A stretch of DNA of 64,000 nt from Voacanga thouarsii (Eukaryota > Streptophyta > Magnoliopsida > Gentianales > Apocynaceae). The position numbers were made by a program, and so were the translations under genes. The stretch covers positions 2,852,001-2,916,000 of the forward strand of contig JANUWF010002208.1 in the NCBI GenBank assembly GCA_026120185.1, written 5' to 3'. Of the stretch, positions 10,302 to 21,428 are shown piece after piece (position 1 is the stretch's first letter; each line of letters starts with the position of its first letter). Below the pieces are notes generated by a model. That model searched no databases. It had not been told where the DNA came from and saw nothing but the letters and a program-made list of their open reading frames with translations.

Positions 10302-12596
10302 ATTCGTACCCTTCTTGCTCGACAAAAAATTCCTAACCTTTTTTGCTCTGTGTAATACTGTATGCTTCAGTAGAACAATTCCAGCTAACTTCTACCTAAC
10401 CATGGCTAGGAACAATTGGTCTAATTGTTCCCAATCCTAGGCTACATGTTGGCACTAATAATCCCTTAGGACCCTCACTATCCTAGCTATCTGTGCAACT
10501 ATAAGATCATTTAAATCCAATGGATAGTCTACTAAAAGTGACTCCATAAACTAATTCTCTATCCAAAATTTTATCTTAGCAACTCACTACTTCAATAGAT
10601 TTGATCCTTGTAAAAGATACTTTTCCAGGTATGTTAGGAACTCATTATGAACCTACTATGCCTTTTGCCTATTTCTCCAACAAAATCCATAACTATAAAC
10701 TATTAGGTTCCTACTATATTCTCCATTCTATTTTTGCCAAAGCTGTTGTATTTAATTATTTCAAACCTTTGAGCTTGGGGCTATTTTTTTAAAATTTTTT
10801 TCTCTAGACTTGCACACCTTTTCCCAAGCAATTAAGTGTACCAAGAGATGTTCCTCAATGATAGCCAACAAAAAAGTTCTGTTAATTCATTCCAATTTAG
10901 TAGTTGTATGATATGAGATTTTTGTCATGTATGTAACATAGGCAGAAATAGAAGAAGTGATAGACTTAATAAGCAATCTTGTAACTCTCTAGCTTTCTAC
11001 TTGGAAAGATAATAAATTAGTTAGTTTTAGAAGTCCTATCATACAACAAGGACATCCAGATATACCCCTAATATTTAATCAACAACATTCCAAATCCATT
11101 CCAAATTACCTTTTCAAAATTCTAGAATGTTTTTTATACCACAAAGAGCTTAGACTTCCCAAGACCAAACTTTTCCTCCACTCATAGTAGAATTTTAAGT
11201 TAATCTTATTTATTAAGTGTAAGCACAATAAAAGCATATGAATCAAGATAGTTTTGAGGTACATTATAATATCATTTTCTTTAAAGCTTATTTCACTCCA
11301 CCAATGAATTAATATGCAATTGGACTCACCAGAATATCCTCGGGATACAATGAAGGCAATATTTGATTGTGTCTTAAACTACTGAAATCATAACTTTTGA
11401 GTACTTACTATTTGGATAGAAAAGTAAATGTTTAATAAGAATGCTATAAGACAGAGTATGAGATTTTCACAAAGCGGTTTTTGAGTGGTCATTTGTATAG
11501 CTACATTTCTAAACCTTTTACCTTTTTATACACGATTTTGTGCCTCTTAGAATAGGGATAGAACCCCATACGCAAACTTAATTGTTCATGATTTCCTTTG
11601 TGAAAAATCATAATTTTTTGTTCATACATATTCTTTTATATGAGTTACAAGATCATATAACCATAACCTTCTCAATAGGGCACAAAACTATATTGAAAAT
11701 TTTAATCCTATATTTGCTTCACTTTGAAAATATCTAATAATCCCTTACCATTTTCAAAATATTTGAAATTTCATAAATTTTGAAGCCATATGCATAAATA
11801 AAGGTATCTTTTGATTTGAAACTTTACTTATTAAAATACATTATAACTAACCATAAGGATATGATAGATAAAATATTTGAATCAATGATTCTTTATTGGT
11901 TAACTGAATATATTTTACACATAGATTCTAAAACCGGTGAATACTTCAAATTTTACTAGCTTTATTTTTGCCATATATCTTTATCCTCTTCATGAATACT
12001 ATAGTCAAGTCATTGCCTCTAAGATATGGCCACATTTCATATTGACATAGGTGGATTGTATCTAAAGTATTTATACTAAACACTCCTAAAAAATGCATTA
12101 AAAATTTAAATATCATCCTTGTAACTATATCCTATAGGAACTAAGCACTTTACTTGGGATATGGAGTTAATATTATAGTATTTGCAATCAAGCATATAAT
12201 ATTTTCTAATCATTGAGCTTTAGACTTGATGTTATATCAAGCATTGAGTTGACAAATCTTTAATAGTGATTTTGTAGTTTGGAATTTAGACCCATCTCCT
12301 TTGATGTTGGAAACATAAAAGCTCTTATGAGAAATTTTGACTTGATCTCATGAAATCTACCATGATCACTCCATCCCTTATCAACTATTTAAAGTAGCTA
12401 TGCCTTAATTTGACATATCTTGATTTTACATTGCATATTTGGTTGTATGCTCTTGAAAGATTAGCTTTATTATCATAGTGTACAAATATTGATGGAATTG
12501 GTTGTGTAGCATAAGAATTTCATATAACAATTTCCCCAACCATTCCACCTCTTTACTTGTAAAAGCTAAAGCAATGAATGCTACAGCCATGATGGT
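10302..12596 (-). mobile_element. copia H remnant (minus strand), mostly unrecognisable
   Basis: Only the right end is identifiable: the minus strand of 12296-12587 encodes a copia RNase H C-terminal segment. The rest, 10302-12295, would be the downstream untranslated part and LTR of the same old element; it is AT-rich and shows no gene, RNA gene or clear LTR edge. Element A is inserted at 12597, so H predates A. Confidence 0.45.
12296..12596 (-). pseudogene. copia H RNase H fragment
   Basis: Read on the minus strand, FIALAFTSKEVEWLGKLLYEI corresponds to the copia RNase H block usually written AEYxALAxxxxExxWLxxLL. After a frame change a His-rich part (SRYVKLRHSYFK) and then DGVIMVDFMRSSQN correspond to the conserved H-I-x-x-R-x-H and DxLTK-proximal blocks. 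It is truncated at its N side by the 5' LTR of A. No function remains. Confidence 0.6.
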
Positions 12597-12829
12597 TATT
12601 AAGCGTGAAAATGTCATATTTTCTTAGCACTTTTTCTTAGCTTTTATGCACTATTTTGTGTGAATATGTATTATTTTTACTCATATTATGTTTTAATTGA
12701 TTCTAAATGATAAATGAGTAAAATATGCTTAAAAGGATGAGTTTTCATAACAAAAGATGGTTGCCTAACAAATTGATGCCTTGAAAATACATACTTAACA
12801 GAGTTTGTAAGTGTTTGAACAGGGGCACG

Positions 12830-13115
12830 ACTTGATGCACGAACATGCATCACGGTCGTGCATAATAGAGGAGTTCCAGGAGACATGCATGGCTATGCAT
12901 GTGCCTGTATAGAATAGAGGAAGATCTCAGCTCTTAGAAGTTTATAATTTTTTTTAAAAAAATGAGCTTTACTAAATGCACAGCCAGAGACACATCTGTG
13001 TTCCTGACTGTGCTCACGGCCAGGATGCATGGCCGTGTATAGTGACCATGCTAGTATCGAAGAAATTTTGGAAGTTAGGATGCACGGCCAAGGTGCTTGG
13101 CCATGCATAGTAGTT
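12830..13115. repeat. degenerate ATGCATGGCC-type repeats in U3 of A
   Basis: At least four loose copies of a word like GGATGCATGGCCGTGTATAG lie upstream of the TATA box, some in inverted form (GGCCATGCATAG). The 3' LTR has the same cluster at 62715-62990, so it belongs to the family's U3 region. Confidence 0.6.
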
Positions 13116-13209
13116 GTACAACACTCTTGAAGAGTTTTAGAATGTCCTAAATTGGTCTAATATTGGTTCAAGTTTTTCAAATTCAATTAAGGACGATTTA
13201 GGAGGGTTC

Positions 13210-13218
13210 TATATAAAA
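13210..13218 (+). promoter_or_regulatory. TATA box of A LTR
   Basis: TATATAAAA, about 610 bases into the LTR. The 3' LTR keeps TTATATAAG at the same place (about 63079). This is the likely Pol II promoter of the element. Confidence 0.55.
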
Positions 13219-14398
13219 GTTAAGGTCATCTAAATTCAAATAAACTTGAATATACTTTACCAAAAACACCATTCTCCTGGAGAAAAGCATCAAATGAGAC
13301 AGGGAGAAGGAAGAGAAGGCAAGAGAGTAAGAAGACTTGAGATTATGCACTTCTTAAGTGTTCATCTTTTAATCTCTCTCCTATTCTTTTTTCCCCCCTA
13401 AAATTCTTTGTTCTTTAGTCTTACTTTGTATTCAAACACTTGAAATTTTATTCATAGTTTAAGTCTATATTTTGTTATTAATTTATGACACTTTAAGATT
13501 TATGTATTAAAGATTGCTTCTTGAGTATTTATGCAATTTTAGATATCTTCTCTTATCAATTATGTAAGTTCTCTCATGTTTGATTTGCATGTTTGTATAG
13601 CTGGGGTATTTGATCTTAGATTAATTAAAGGTAATTGGTTTTTAGGTCTATTATCTAGTGGTATCTATTGACTTAATTAGGTTGCAGCTTTTGGCTTAAT
13701 TGAGTTGGTAAGGAATTACATGATTCAATGTTATGCATATTTGTATGATATTGGTGATGCCTTGATATTCTTATAAATTTAGTTTTTTATTGATCGCATT
13801 TATTAACTCAAAGTATTAATGTCTTTAAGAAAAAAGGTTAATTGAATGGCTTGGATTAAAATTTAAATTAGGGATTTTAAATTAGGTGTAAAGTAAGAGT
13901 TAGTCCATTTTTGCAAGGTTAGGGGTTTTAGGCGCTAAGATAGAGTCCTAAAATCAACTACTCAATATGATCACCTTTAAAAGCTAAGTTTCCTAAATTG
14001 ATTTCATAAAAAATGTCTAAGAACTTGATAATTTCTTACTTGGTCTTGAAGTTTCCTTTTTCTTGCTTGTTTTCTATTTTTATTCTTTATTTCTTAATTT
14101 ATTTTAGACTAGCTTTAGGTAGTTTTCTTATTTGATTTTCCCCATCTACCTATAAATACTTGTAAATAATTCATCATTAGACCTACTTAGGTTAAGTGTT
14201 TGCAAGATAATTTCATAGGAATGGAGTTTATTGTTTTTCTTATAGAGTATACTTCTCTTGTTCCTTGAGAGATCGACACCCTACTCACTGCTATACTATG
14301 TTATATCTTAGGGAGAAGGGTTTAAAATTTTTTTTTTTTTTTTGGTGCATGACAACTGCATTTAAATGACCTTATCATGAATCTCTCACAATAAAAAT

Positions 14399-14416
14399 TG
14401 GTGCCATTGTCGAGGA
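14399..14416 (+). promoter_or_regulatory. A primer-binding site
   Basis: TGGTGCCATTGTCGAGGA, close to the TGGCGCCGTTGCCGGGGA primer site of Athila-type plant gypsy elements, which is held to pair with tRNA-Asp. Differences from that form are mostly transitions. Confidence 0.8.
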
Positions 14417-14689
14417 ATAAAAGAAAATTTTGGTTCATTTTCATTCATAATTGATTCATGTAGTACTTGATTTTAATTTTCATGGTGCTAAATTTTTTAT
14501 TTTACTTTTGATTTTATTTTGATTTTATTTTGCAAGTTGTTCATCTTCTTATAGGCAATTAAGGGGACAACACCAATGTGCTAAATAAGAAATTGGAAGT
14601 TGCAAAGAAATTGCTCCATTGGGGGATAATTCTTTAAAATTGATGCAAAATTACTTTTTGGTGATTTCTTTTCTATTCTTGCTTTTACA

Positions 14690-15888
14690 ATGAATGACAA
14701 TCTATCTCTTAAAGAACTTGCTACCCTTACCCTAAATAATAAACCTTTATGCATTATTTTTCCAGAAATAATCATTCTTTTACATTACAATTGGGTTTGA
14801 TTCAACTTTTGCCTTCTTTTCATGGTTTATCAGGAAAAGCTCCAAATAGGCACTTAAAAGAATTTCATTGTATGCTCTAATATGAAACCGAATGGAATTC
14901 AAGATGAGATTATTAAATTGCATACATTTCCATTTAGTGTGTATGGAGGAGCTAAAGATTGGTTATATAATATGCCTATAGGTTCTATCATAAATTGGTA
15001 AAGCATACTAAAGCTTTTTCTTGAAAAATATTTTATGTGTCTAGAGATGCATCAATTAGGAAAGAATTATATCGAACAAGGTAATTTCATAGGGAATCAT
15101 TACATGATTATTGGGAAATTCAAAAGACTTTGTGCTAATTGCCCTTATCATCAAATTAGTGACCAACTACTTGTGCAATATTTTTATGAAGGGTTGCATA
15201 CTCATGACAGGTTAATGATTGATACGACAAGTGGTAGTGCCCTTGTGGAAAAACTTCCACATGCCACTAGGGATCTAATTGCTAATATTATATCTAACAC
15301 ACATAATTTTTTGGCACTATGAATGATCCATGAGGAAAGTGAGGTAGGTACAATTTTTTTAGAAGAAAAAGTTAACAAATTCACAAATTTAGTAGGAAAG
15401 ATTTTGGAAACAAACTCACAAATTAGGACATGTCATTTTTTCCATTCTCTTTATCATTCTAGTGATATCTATCCTAATTTTGATTTTAATAAATATGCCG
15501 ATGCTATAGGTTTTCCTAATCAACTTGCTAGGAGATTCAACGTATATTCTAATACTTTTAATGAAGGATTGAGAGATCACCAAAATTTTAAGTGGGAAAA
15601 CAAAGGTATTGGAAAACCTATGGCTAGCAGTCCTTCCACATATGCACCTCCTTTCTCAAATCCTTTTCAAGGCATGTCTCTAGAATATATGGGCAAATCT
15701 CTTGCATCTAATTCTTTAAATTTTCAAAATGAGACCAAGTCTTGCATTCATCATTTAGAAGACCAATTAAAAAAATTAGCCTTAGAGATGAGTTACATAA
15801 AGTCACATGTTTTGAATGAACTTCCATCTCATTCCTTTGCCCCCCAAAAGAATGCAAAAGCCATCACCTTAGGAGTAGGAAAGAGTTA
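14690..15888 (+). pseudogene. A gag remnant (Athila-like)
   Basis: The first Gag-like words follow an ATG at 14690 (MNDNLSLKELATLTL). Next comes LLPSFHGLSGKAPNRHLKEF near 14808-14865, then a frame change to FPFSVYGGAKDWLYNMPIGS (about 14930). The 15035-15322 open piece contains LCANCPYHQISDQLLVQYFY and YEGLHTHDRLMIDTTSGSAL, the central capsid block of Athila Gag. The 15323-15889 piece holds the C-terminal part and ends NAKAITLGVGKS, matching the NAxAITLRSGKx segment ahead of protease. Stops and at least three frameshifts separate the pieces. Gag would normally be one open frame fused to or followed by pol. Confidence 0.8.
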
Positions 15889-16412
15889 AGTGGACCTAGG
15901 ACAAAGTCTTTAGAGGAAAAGGATGAATTAGAAGTAGCACAAGTATTCAAGCCAACAAATGAATCTAGTGTAAGGGAGCCTAAGTTAGGAAAGTCATCAC
16001 CTAGCAAAGTGTAACTACCTTTCATAGTAGGTTGTCTAAAAATAGGAAGAAGGATGTAGAAAAAGTTCTTTGAAAATTTTCAAGAAAATAGAGATTAATC
16101 TTCCTTTACTTGAAGCAATTAGGCAAGTTCCCCATTATGCCAAGTTTCTAGAAGAATTAAGCACTAATTAAAAAAAAAAAAAAAGGCTTAAAGGAGATGA
16201 AAGGGTAACTGTAGAGGAAAACGTTTCAAATATTCTTTAAAAAAAACTTCCTCCATAACAAAAGGATCCCGGTATGTTCACCATTCCTTGCATTATTGGA
16301 AACAAAGTAATTTTGAGTTGCATGTTAGATTTAGGAGCACCTATAAACGTTATGCTATTTTCTCTCTTGCTACCTTAGATTTAGGATCTTTGAGCCCAAT
16401 AAGATGTGTTAT
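15889..16412 (+). pseudogene. A protease N-terminal part
   Basis: After a degraded linker, bases 16200-16412 read KDPGMFTIPCIIGNKVILSC and then MLDLGAPINVMLFSLL, the retropepsin block (usually DLGASINVMP) in Athila-type Pol. The Asp of the active site is kept. The frame is cut at 16412 by LTR C, and the rest of the domain resumes at 45287. Confidence 0.78.
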
Positions 16413-16696
16413 TGATAGGGCCTAAATTTACCAATATTTTTCTAGTTATTTGAGGTTATTTTGTGATATATTTGGTATAATAACTAGTCATATTCCTTTC
16501 CATTTTATATTTTACCGTTGGATAGCTATTTTGATAATTTTTATGCAGAAATTGAGGAATTTAGAGCTTAATTGTGTGATTCAAGTGTTGACCTGGCATC
16601 ACGTTGTCTACCTGAGCCTGTCGGGGATCAATTATGGGAAAATAAAGAACGAACAGAGGAAATTGAGGAGAAAATTAGAATGGACCCCACGCCAGG

Positions 16697-16865
16697 TGAT
16701 GTATAAATTCTGGGTATAGAAAATCATCAATTTTAAATTCATCTCTTAATCAAGTTTTAATTAAAACATTAATCTCAAAATATATATGCGAGTAAGTATA
16801 CTCATCGCAAGTATAATATAAGGAATAGCGAGTATCGATCCTCAAAGGAACAAGTACACACTAAT
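16697..16865 (-). mobile_element. B 3' LTR fragment
   Basis: Matches 42660-42828 base for base with few changes and ends at CACACTAAT, where copia D begins. CTAAT (16861-16865) is the expected left target duplicate of D; the right duplicate was lost with D's 3' end. Confidence 0.8.
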
Positions 16866-18213
16866 TGTTAGTGTTATGCTCTAGAGGCAATCGCTTGTAT
16901 ATTGTATATGACATATTTTATTTTAATAAAATGCATTATTTATCTCACAGTTTCTTTTGTTTACTTTTGTGTAAAATAATTGTTAGATAAAGTCCTTAGT
17001 ACAACATTGTGTTAAGGAAATTATGATAGAGATCATGATATGAGATTCCTACTACATTGTATAGTGTTAGCACTTAAATAGTCCCTAGTCGTAGTATTAA
17101 TGAAACAGGACATCATTAATGCATTAAGACTAGCATGTGTTAGGCTTCCTGATTTGATTAGGCAGTGGTTCTCATATCTGTGAGTATTGAAATACTCAAA
17201 GTTAACACATGGATGCTTGTTAATGGAACAAGTACATTGGATGACCTGGCTATGAGATAATCACACGGATAAGTATTTAGTACCAGTGATATAATCTCAA
17301 TATAGCAAACGTGCAAGTATTCTTAGACTTGAGATCTCCAAGATACTTTATTTGCTGAGCATTGTGCTTTGATTCCAATATCTGGAGTCAGATTGAGGGC
17401 CGCCTATGGGATGTATATTGGGTATATTATGAGATAAACGAAAGTAGTTTAGAGGGTCAATAAAGGATTCACCACTTCTAATTGTAGGGGCGAATATCTC
17501 ACGGCCACTTATAGGAATTACTACTCGAGAAGTCCTTGGCTAAGGCGACTGTATATTGGAAACAGTTCCAATTGATACACATCTAGAGTAGTGGGTTCTT
17601 CGTACAAGTACTATTATATTTGAGCCAGAATTAATATATTCTGGTGGGAGTTAGCACTAATTCCGTACTCCAAATTGAATGAGATATTGTATGGTGAAAG
17701 GAGCTAATTGCACTGTAGTTTGTTATTGAAGGGTTCATGTCAAGCCACTTGACTTTCTGAACTCTTGGGTGTTCATGATGTGTTACTAGATACCGCTCAT
17801 GATATGAAAATATAGATTTATTAATTGATGAATTAATAAACTAATCATGATTATAATTAATATGAATAATTCTAATTAATTATGGATTATTAATCTCAAA
17901 GACGTTTGGATTAATTCATGTTCGCTACCAATTAACTAAGAAACCTACTAGGTCACACACAATAGATGATTATATACTTAAGATGTTATTTGATAATATA
18001 GTGGGGTTAATTGCGAGAAAGAGAAGTTGTTATGACCAAATTATAATTAGTTATAATTTATAGGTCAAATTGTAATTGTGAAAACTTAATGTTTCCAATT
18101 ACAATTAGGGAATTCTAATTGTTTTAGAATTCTCAAATTTTGGTAATATTTTCATGACATGTAGGATATGCATGAAATTCCTAAGGTGGGAAATACACGA
18201 AATAGCTCCCAAA

Positions 18214-18292
<79 letters not shown>

Positions 18293-18641
18293 GTTCTTGA
18301 GCAACCAAGAAAAACCCTAGCTGCCATCTTGTTCATGCTAACACGTAAACATCTTGGTGCTTAAGTGTGATCCTCCGTGTGGATTTCTATTAGAGATAAT
18401 CACACACTGTGATTATAGTGATTGGACGTTCAACTTTAGTGGTGTTTGATCAAGAGGATTGCTAGATCGCGCATCGACTTGGAGAAGAAAATTTTTGTTC
18501 TTCAGAGGATCAAAGAAAGGTAAAAAGCTGTTACCTTTGATCTCTTTATGTCTTGTTTTTCACATATATGCAGATCCTGGGTTGGTATCTTGTTTTATTT
18601 TTTCCGCTGCGTCATATATGATATGCGTGAGATACCTAACA
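16866..18641 (+). mobile_element. D 5' LTR
   Basis: Starts TGTTAGTGTTATGCTCTAGAG, as does the 3' LTR at 33695, and ends GATACCTAACA immediately before the PBS; 1776 bp. It is the only complete D LTR. It carries a 70-bp CT microsatellite in its last third. Confidence 0.9.
18219..18288. repeat. (CT)35 microsatellite in D 5' LTR
   Basis: A perfect CT run, the longest simple repeat in the window. The matching part of the 3' LTR is deleted, so its age cannot be compared. Confidence 0.95.
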
Positions 18642-18642
18642 G

Positions 18643-18655
18643 TGGTATCAGAGCC
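18643..18655 (+). promoter_or_regulatory. D primer-binding site
   Basis: TGGTATCAGAGCC, one base after the LTR, complementary to the 3' end of plant initiator-Met tRNA as in most copia elements. It is unmutated. Confidence 0.92.
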
Positions 18656-20501
18656 TTGCTATGCGCGGTTTGCAAACATTGTTTCTTGCGTGAAAACTGT
18701 TTCATGTAATCTTGTATATCTTTGTTCATTGTGAAAATTGTTTTTACACGAGTCAAAATTGTTTCGAGCATTGTGGGTTGGGTCCATAGCACAATATGCT
18801 TGTGTAATAATTAGGCATATTTCGAAAAATGTTTTCTTTATGTGTTGAAAGGTTTTTATAGAAAAATGTTTTCTTGAACATGCATGTTGCCTTCCGTTTT
18901 ATCTCGTGAATTTAATTTTCTGTTTTGTTTTATTTAAACTAACAAATTGGTTGTTGTTTTGAGCTTCAAAACAGAAAATTTTGCTGAGAATTGTTCTCAC
19001 TAAACTATTGCAGAAGTTAAGGGCTCCATAAATTGTTTTTGAAAATCGCCGCCTCTTCCCTTCTACAACCGGCGCCGGTTCCGTGCTGTTTCGCGACATC
19101 CAGAAATCGTTTCTGGAAAATTTTTCGTAAAACCAGACTGGAGTCGGCACCGCCTCGGGCTTCAAATCGGTGCCGGTTCTGCTCTGTTTTGACGCTCCAG
19201 TAAGAAAAAAAAAAGGATTTTGAAAGGGAAAAATCTCATATGATGAGAGGCGCTAAAATAAAATTTTCTTTCAAGGGGCGCTGCCCTTTTGACCCCCGGC
19301 CAGTGGGACCGCCGTTTTCACTACCAGAGACCGAGACTCAAAGCATTTTCTCAAAATTTAGTTTTGAGACAAATAATTTTATTTTTTCAAAATAGTGATT
19401 TTGAAAATTTAAAATTAATGTATTTTTCTAAAATATTGATTTTAAAATTTATTTTATTTTTCCAAAATAGTGATTTTGGAATAATAAAAATTATATGTTT
19501 ATTTTGTTTAAGCATAATTAATGGCATGGTGGATGGTTATGGACTAAAATCAATTATATCTGTTCATGCATTTTACAGTTTTATTTATTTTTATGAAATA
19601 GTGCCGTGTGTCCTGCCTTCTCTGGAATTCTTGTATAATTCTCTTCTCATCTAACTCCCCTCGAATGTAACTCGAGGTTTTCTCGCTTTGAAAAATTATG
19701 TAATTAGTTTACATAGGTTATATAGGAGTAGAATTATTTTATTTTGAAGATGGCAACCAAAACAAAGCGAGAATGTAAGACCTTCTACTTAAATCATGCA
19801 TGAACACATAGGGTTAACTATATTAATTTCTTTATGGCTCAAAGAAATTAATTTAGGGTAAAGCCTAAATAGCCATATCACGTAATTGCTTTATTATCAT
19901 GATTATCAATTATGTGATTTATTAATTTTTATGCATGTCATTTATTGAAATCATTAAAAGGAACAAATCCCCCAATTAATGTTAAACCTAATTCCTTTCG
20001 TTAATATAGTAAGAACGGGAGTCTTTTTTCGAGATCAGGTTGTTGGGCAAACCCAAGCCTACTCGACATCGAGCATATTTAAGCTATGGAATTAAATTCC
20101 TAATTAATGGGTCGAGTTTAACTAAATTCTTTATCCCGGTTGGGCAAACTCAAGCATAAAGAAATTTAAAGGAAAAGTTGGAATAGCCCAAAAGGCTTTA
20201 AGATTAAAAGCTGTTAATCACCCAATGATTCGGTAGTTACATACGATATAATTGGTATTGGATACCTACCAATGAACTCAAGGGTGGCTTGTTGGGCAAA
20301 CCCAAGGTTATTCTTGAGGAATTTGGATACTGGTCCATTAGGAAAGTATCCAATGGGCTTTCCTGAATCAGTAGTAGGGGCTATTGGTTTGAGTAAAATA
20401 ATGGAGTAAAAATGCGTTTAATTTAAATCCTAATTATTTGCATTTCATGTACATATACAGTAGCTAATCCTCTCTATCTTTACATCTAGGACACTTGCAT
20501 C
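18656..20501 (+). other. D leader, 1.85 kb, no gene
   Basis: Untranslated sequence between PBS and gag. It contains GC-rich patches with CCGGCGCCGGTT (about 19068) and CGGTGCCGGTT (about 19170) and three copies of a short hairpin word at 20043-20305. Small open frames (such as 18899-19165 minus and 19289-19654) show no recognisable domain. Confidence 0.75.
20043..20305 (+). repeat. three TTGGGCAAACCCAA hairpin words in D leader
   Basis: Copies at 20043-20056, 20140-20153 (one mismatch) and 20292-20305. Each can fold as a 5-bp stem TTGGG/CCCAA with a CAAA loop. They sit 200-460 bases before the gag ATG, where packaging or dimerisation signals of retroelement RNA may lie; that role is inference. 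Confidence 0.7.
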
Positions 20502-21428
20502 ATGTCAACAAACCTAAACTTATGTAGCATCGTGGAAACCAACAAGTTAAACAAATCAAACTACCTCGACTGGTATAGAAATTTGAGAATCGTTCTCAAA
20601 TCGAAAAAGTTGCTCTACGTGCTAGATGCTCCTATTCTGCCACTACCAGCTTAAGGTGCTCATGCTGATGAACATGCTATCCACAAAAGGCACAAGGAGG
20701 ATAGTGATATAGCATCATGTATTATGCTGGCATCCATGACTCCCAAGTTGCAAAAACAACACGAGCATATGGATGTTCAATCGATTATACTACATCTTCG
20801 AGGGTTGTTTGACGCCCAAGACAAAACTGAGAGATATAAGATCTCGAAGCAACTATTCCATTGCAAAATGGCAGAGGGTTCTTCTGTGGCTACTCATGGG
20901 CTGAAGATGCTGGGCTTAATAGAGAAGCTTAGATTTCTCGGGTTCGCAATGGATCATGACTTAAGTATTGACTTAATTCTACAGTCTTTGCTTAATAGTT
21001 TCTTACAATTTGTGATTAACTATCAAATGAACAAGATTGAGTCCACCATTCCTGAGTTGATCAATCTTCTCAAAACTGCGGAGTCCTCCATGAAGAAGGA
21101 TTCCAATGTAGTTTTAATGGTAGAATCTTCTTCTTCTAAGAAGAAAGTTCAAAAGAAGAAGAAAGCTCCCATAAAACCCAAAGGTGGTGTGAATAAGAAA
21201 GGCTCAGCTACCAAGGGCCTATGCCATCATTGTGGTAAGATGGGCTACTGGAGGTGCAACTGCAAGGCCTACTTGGAGACCGTAAAGGTCAAGAAACAGA
21301 AGGAGAAGCTTTCAAGCACTTCTACTTCTACTGTAGGTATGTTTATGATTGAGATAAATACTATCTTTAAAAATAAGATATGGGTATTAGATACCGGATG
21401 TAGATCTCATTTGTGCAATAACTTGTAG
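20502..21428 (+). pseudogene. D gag and protease start
   Basis: ATG at 20502 begins MSTNLNLCSIVETNKLNK, the usual copia Gag start (NKLNxxNYxDWxRNLRIVL). One TAA at 20652 interrupts it; from 20724 the frame is open for 234 codons. A zinc knuckle at 21222-21263 reads CHHCGKMGYWRCNC, with Tyr in place of the zinc-binding His and Cys in place of a usual Arg, both C-to-T type changes. Retropepsin begins with WVLDTGCRSHLC, with the active-site DTG intact at 21390-21398. A TAG at 21426 stands where relatives have Gln. The product would be the capsid and the protease start of the Gag-Pol polyprotein. Confidence 0.88.

Larger units (their letters stand above)
12597..14390 (+). mobile_element. A 5' LTR
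   Basis: Matches 62488-64000 from TTAAGCGTGAAAATGTCAT onward. The expected TG terminus reads TA here (TATTAAGCG against TGTTAAGCG at 62488). It ends CTCTCACA at 14390, eight bases before the PBS. It is 1794 bp with U3 words rich in ATGCATGGCC, a TATA box near 13210, and a poly-T run at 14327-14343. Confidence 0.85.

Noticed and set aside
10302..12295. Possible host gene between copia I and A
   Set aside because: Only short frames, no recognisable protein, no splice-consistent exons; best explained as decayed copia H.
18105..18308. Glu-Arg repeat ORF on the minus strand
   Set aside because: Translation of the CT microsatellite.
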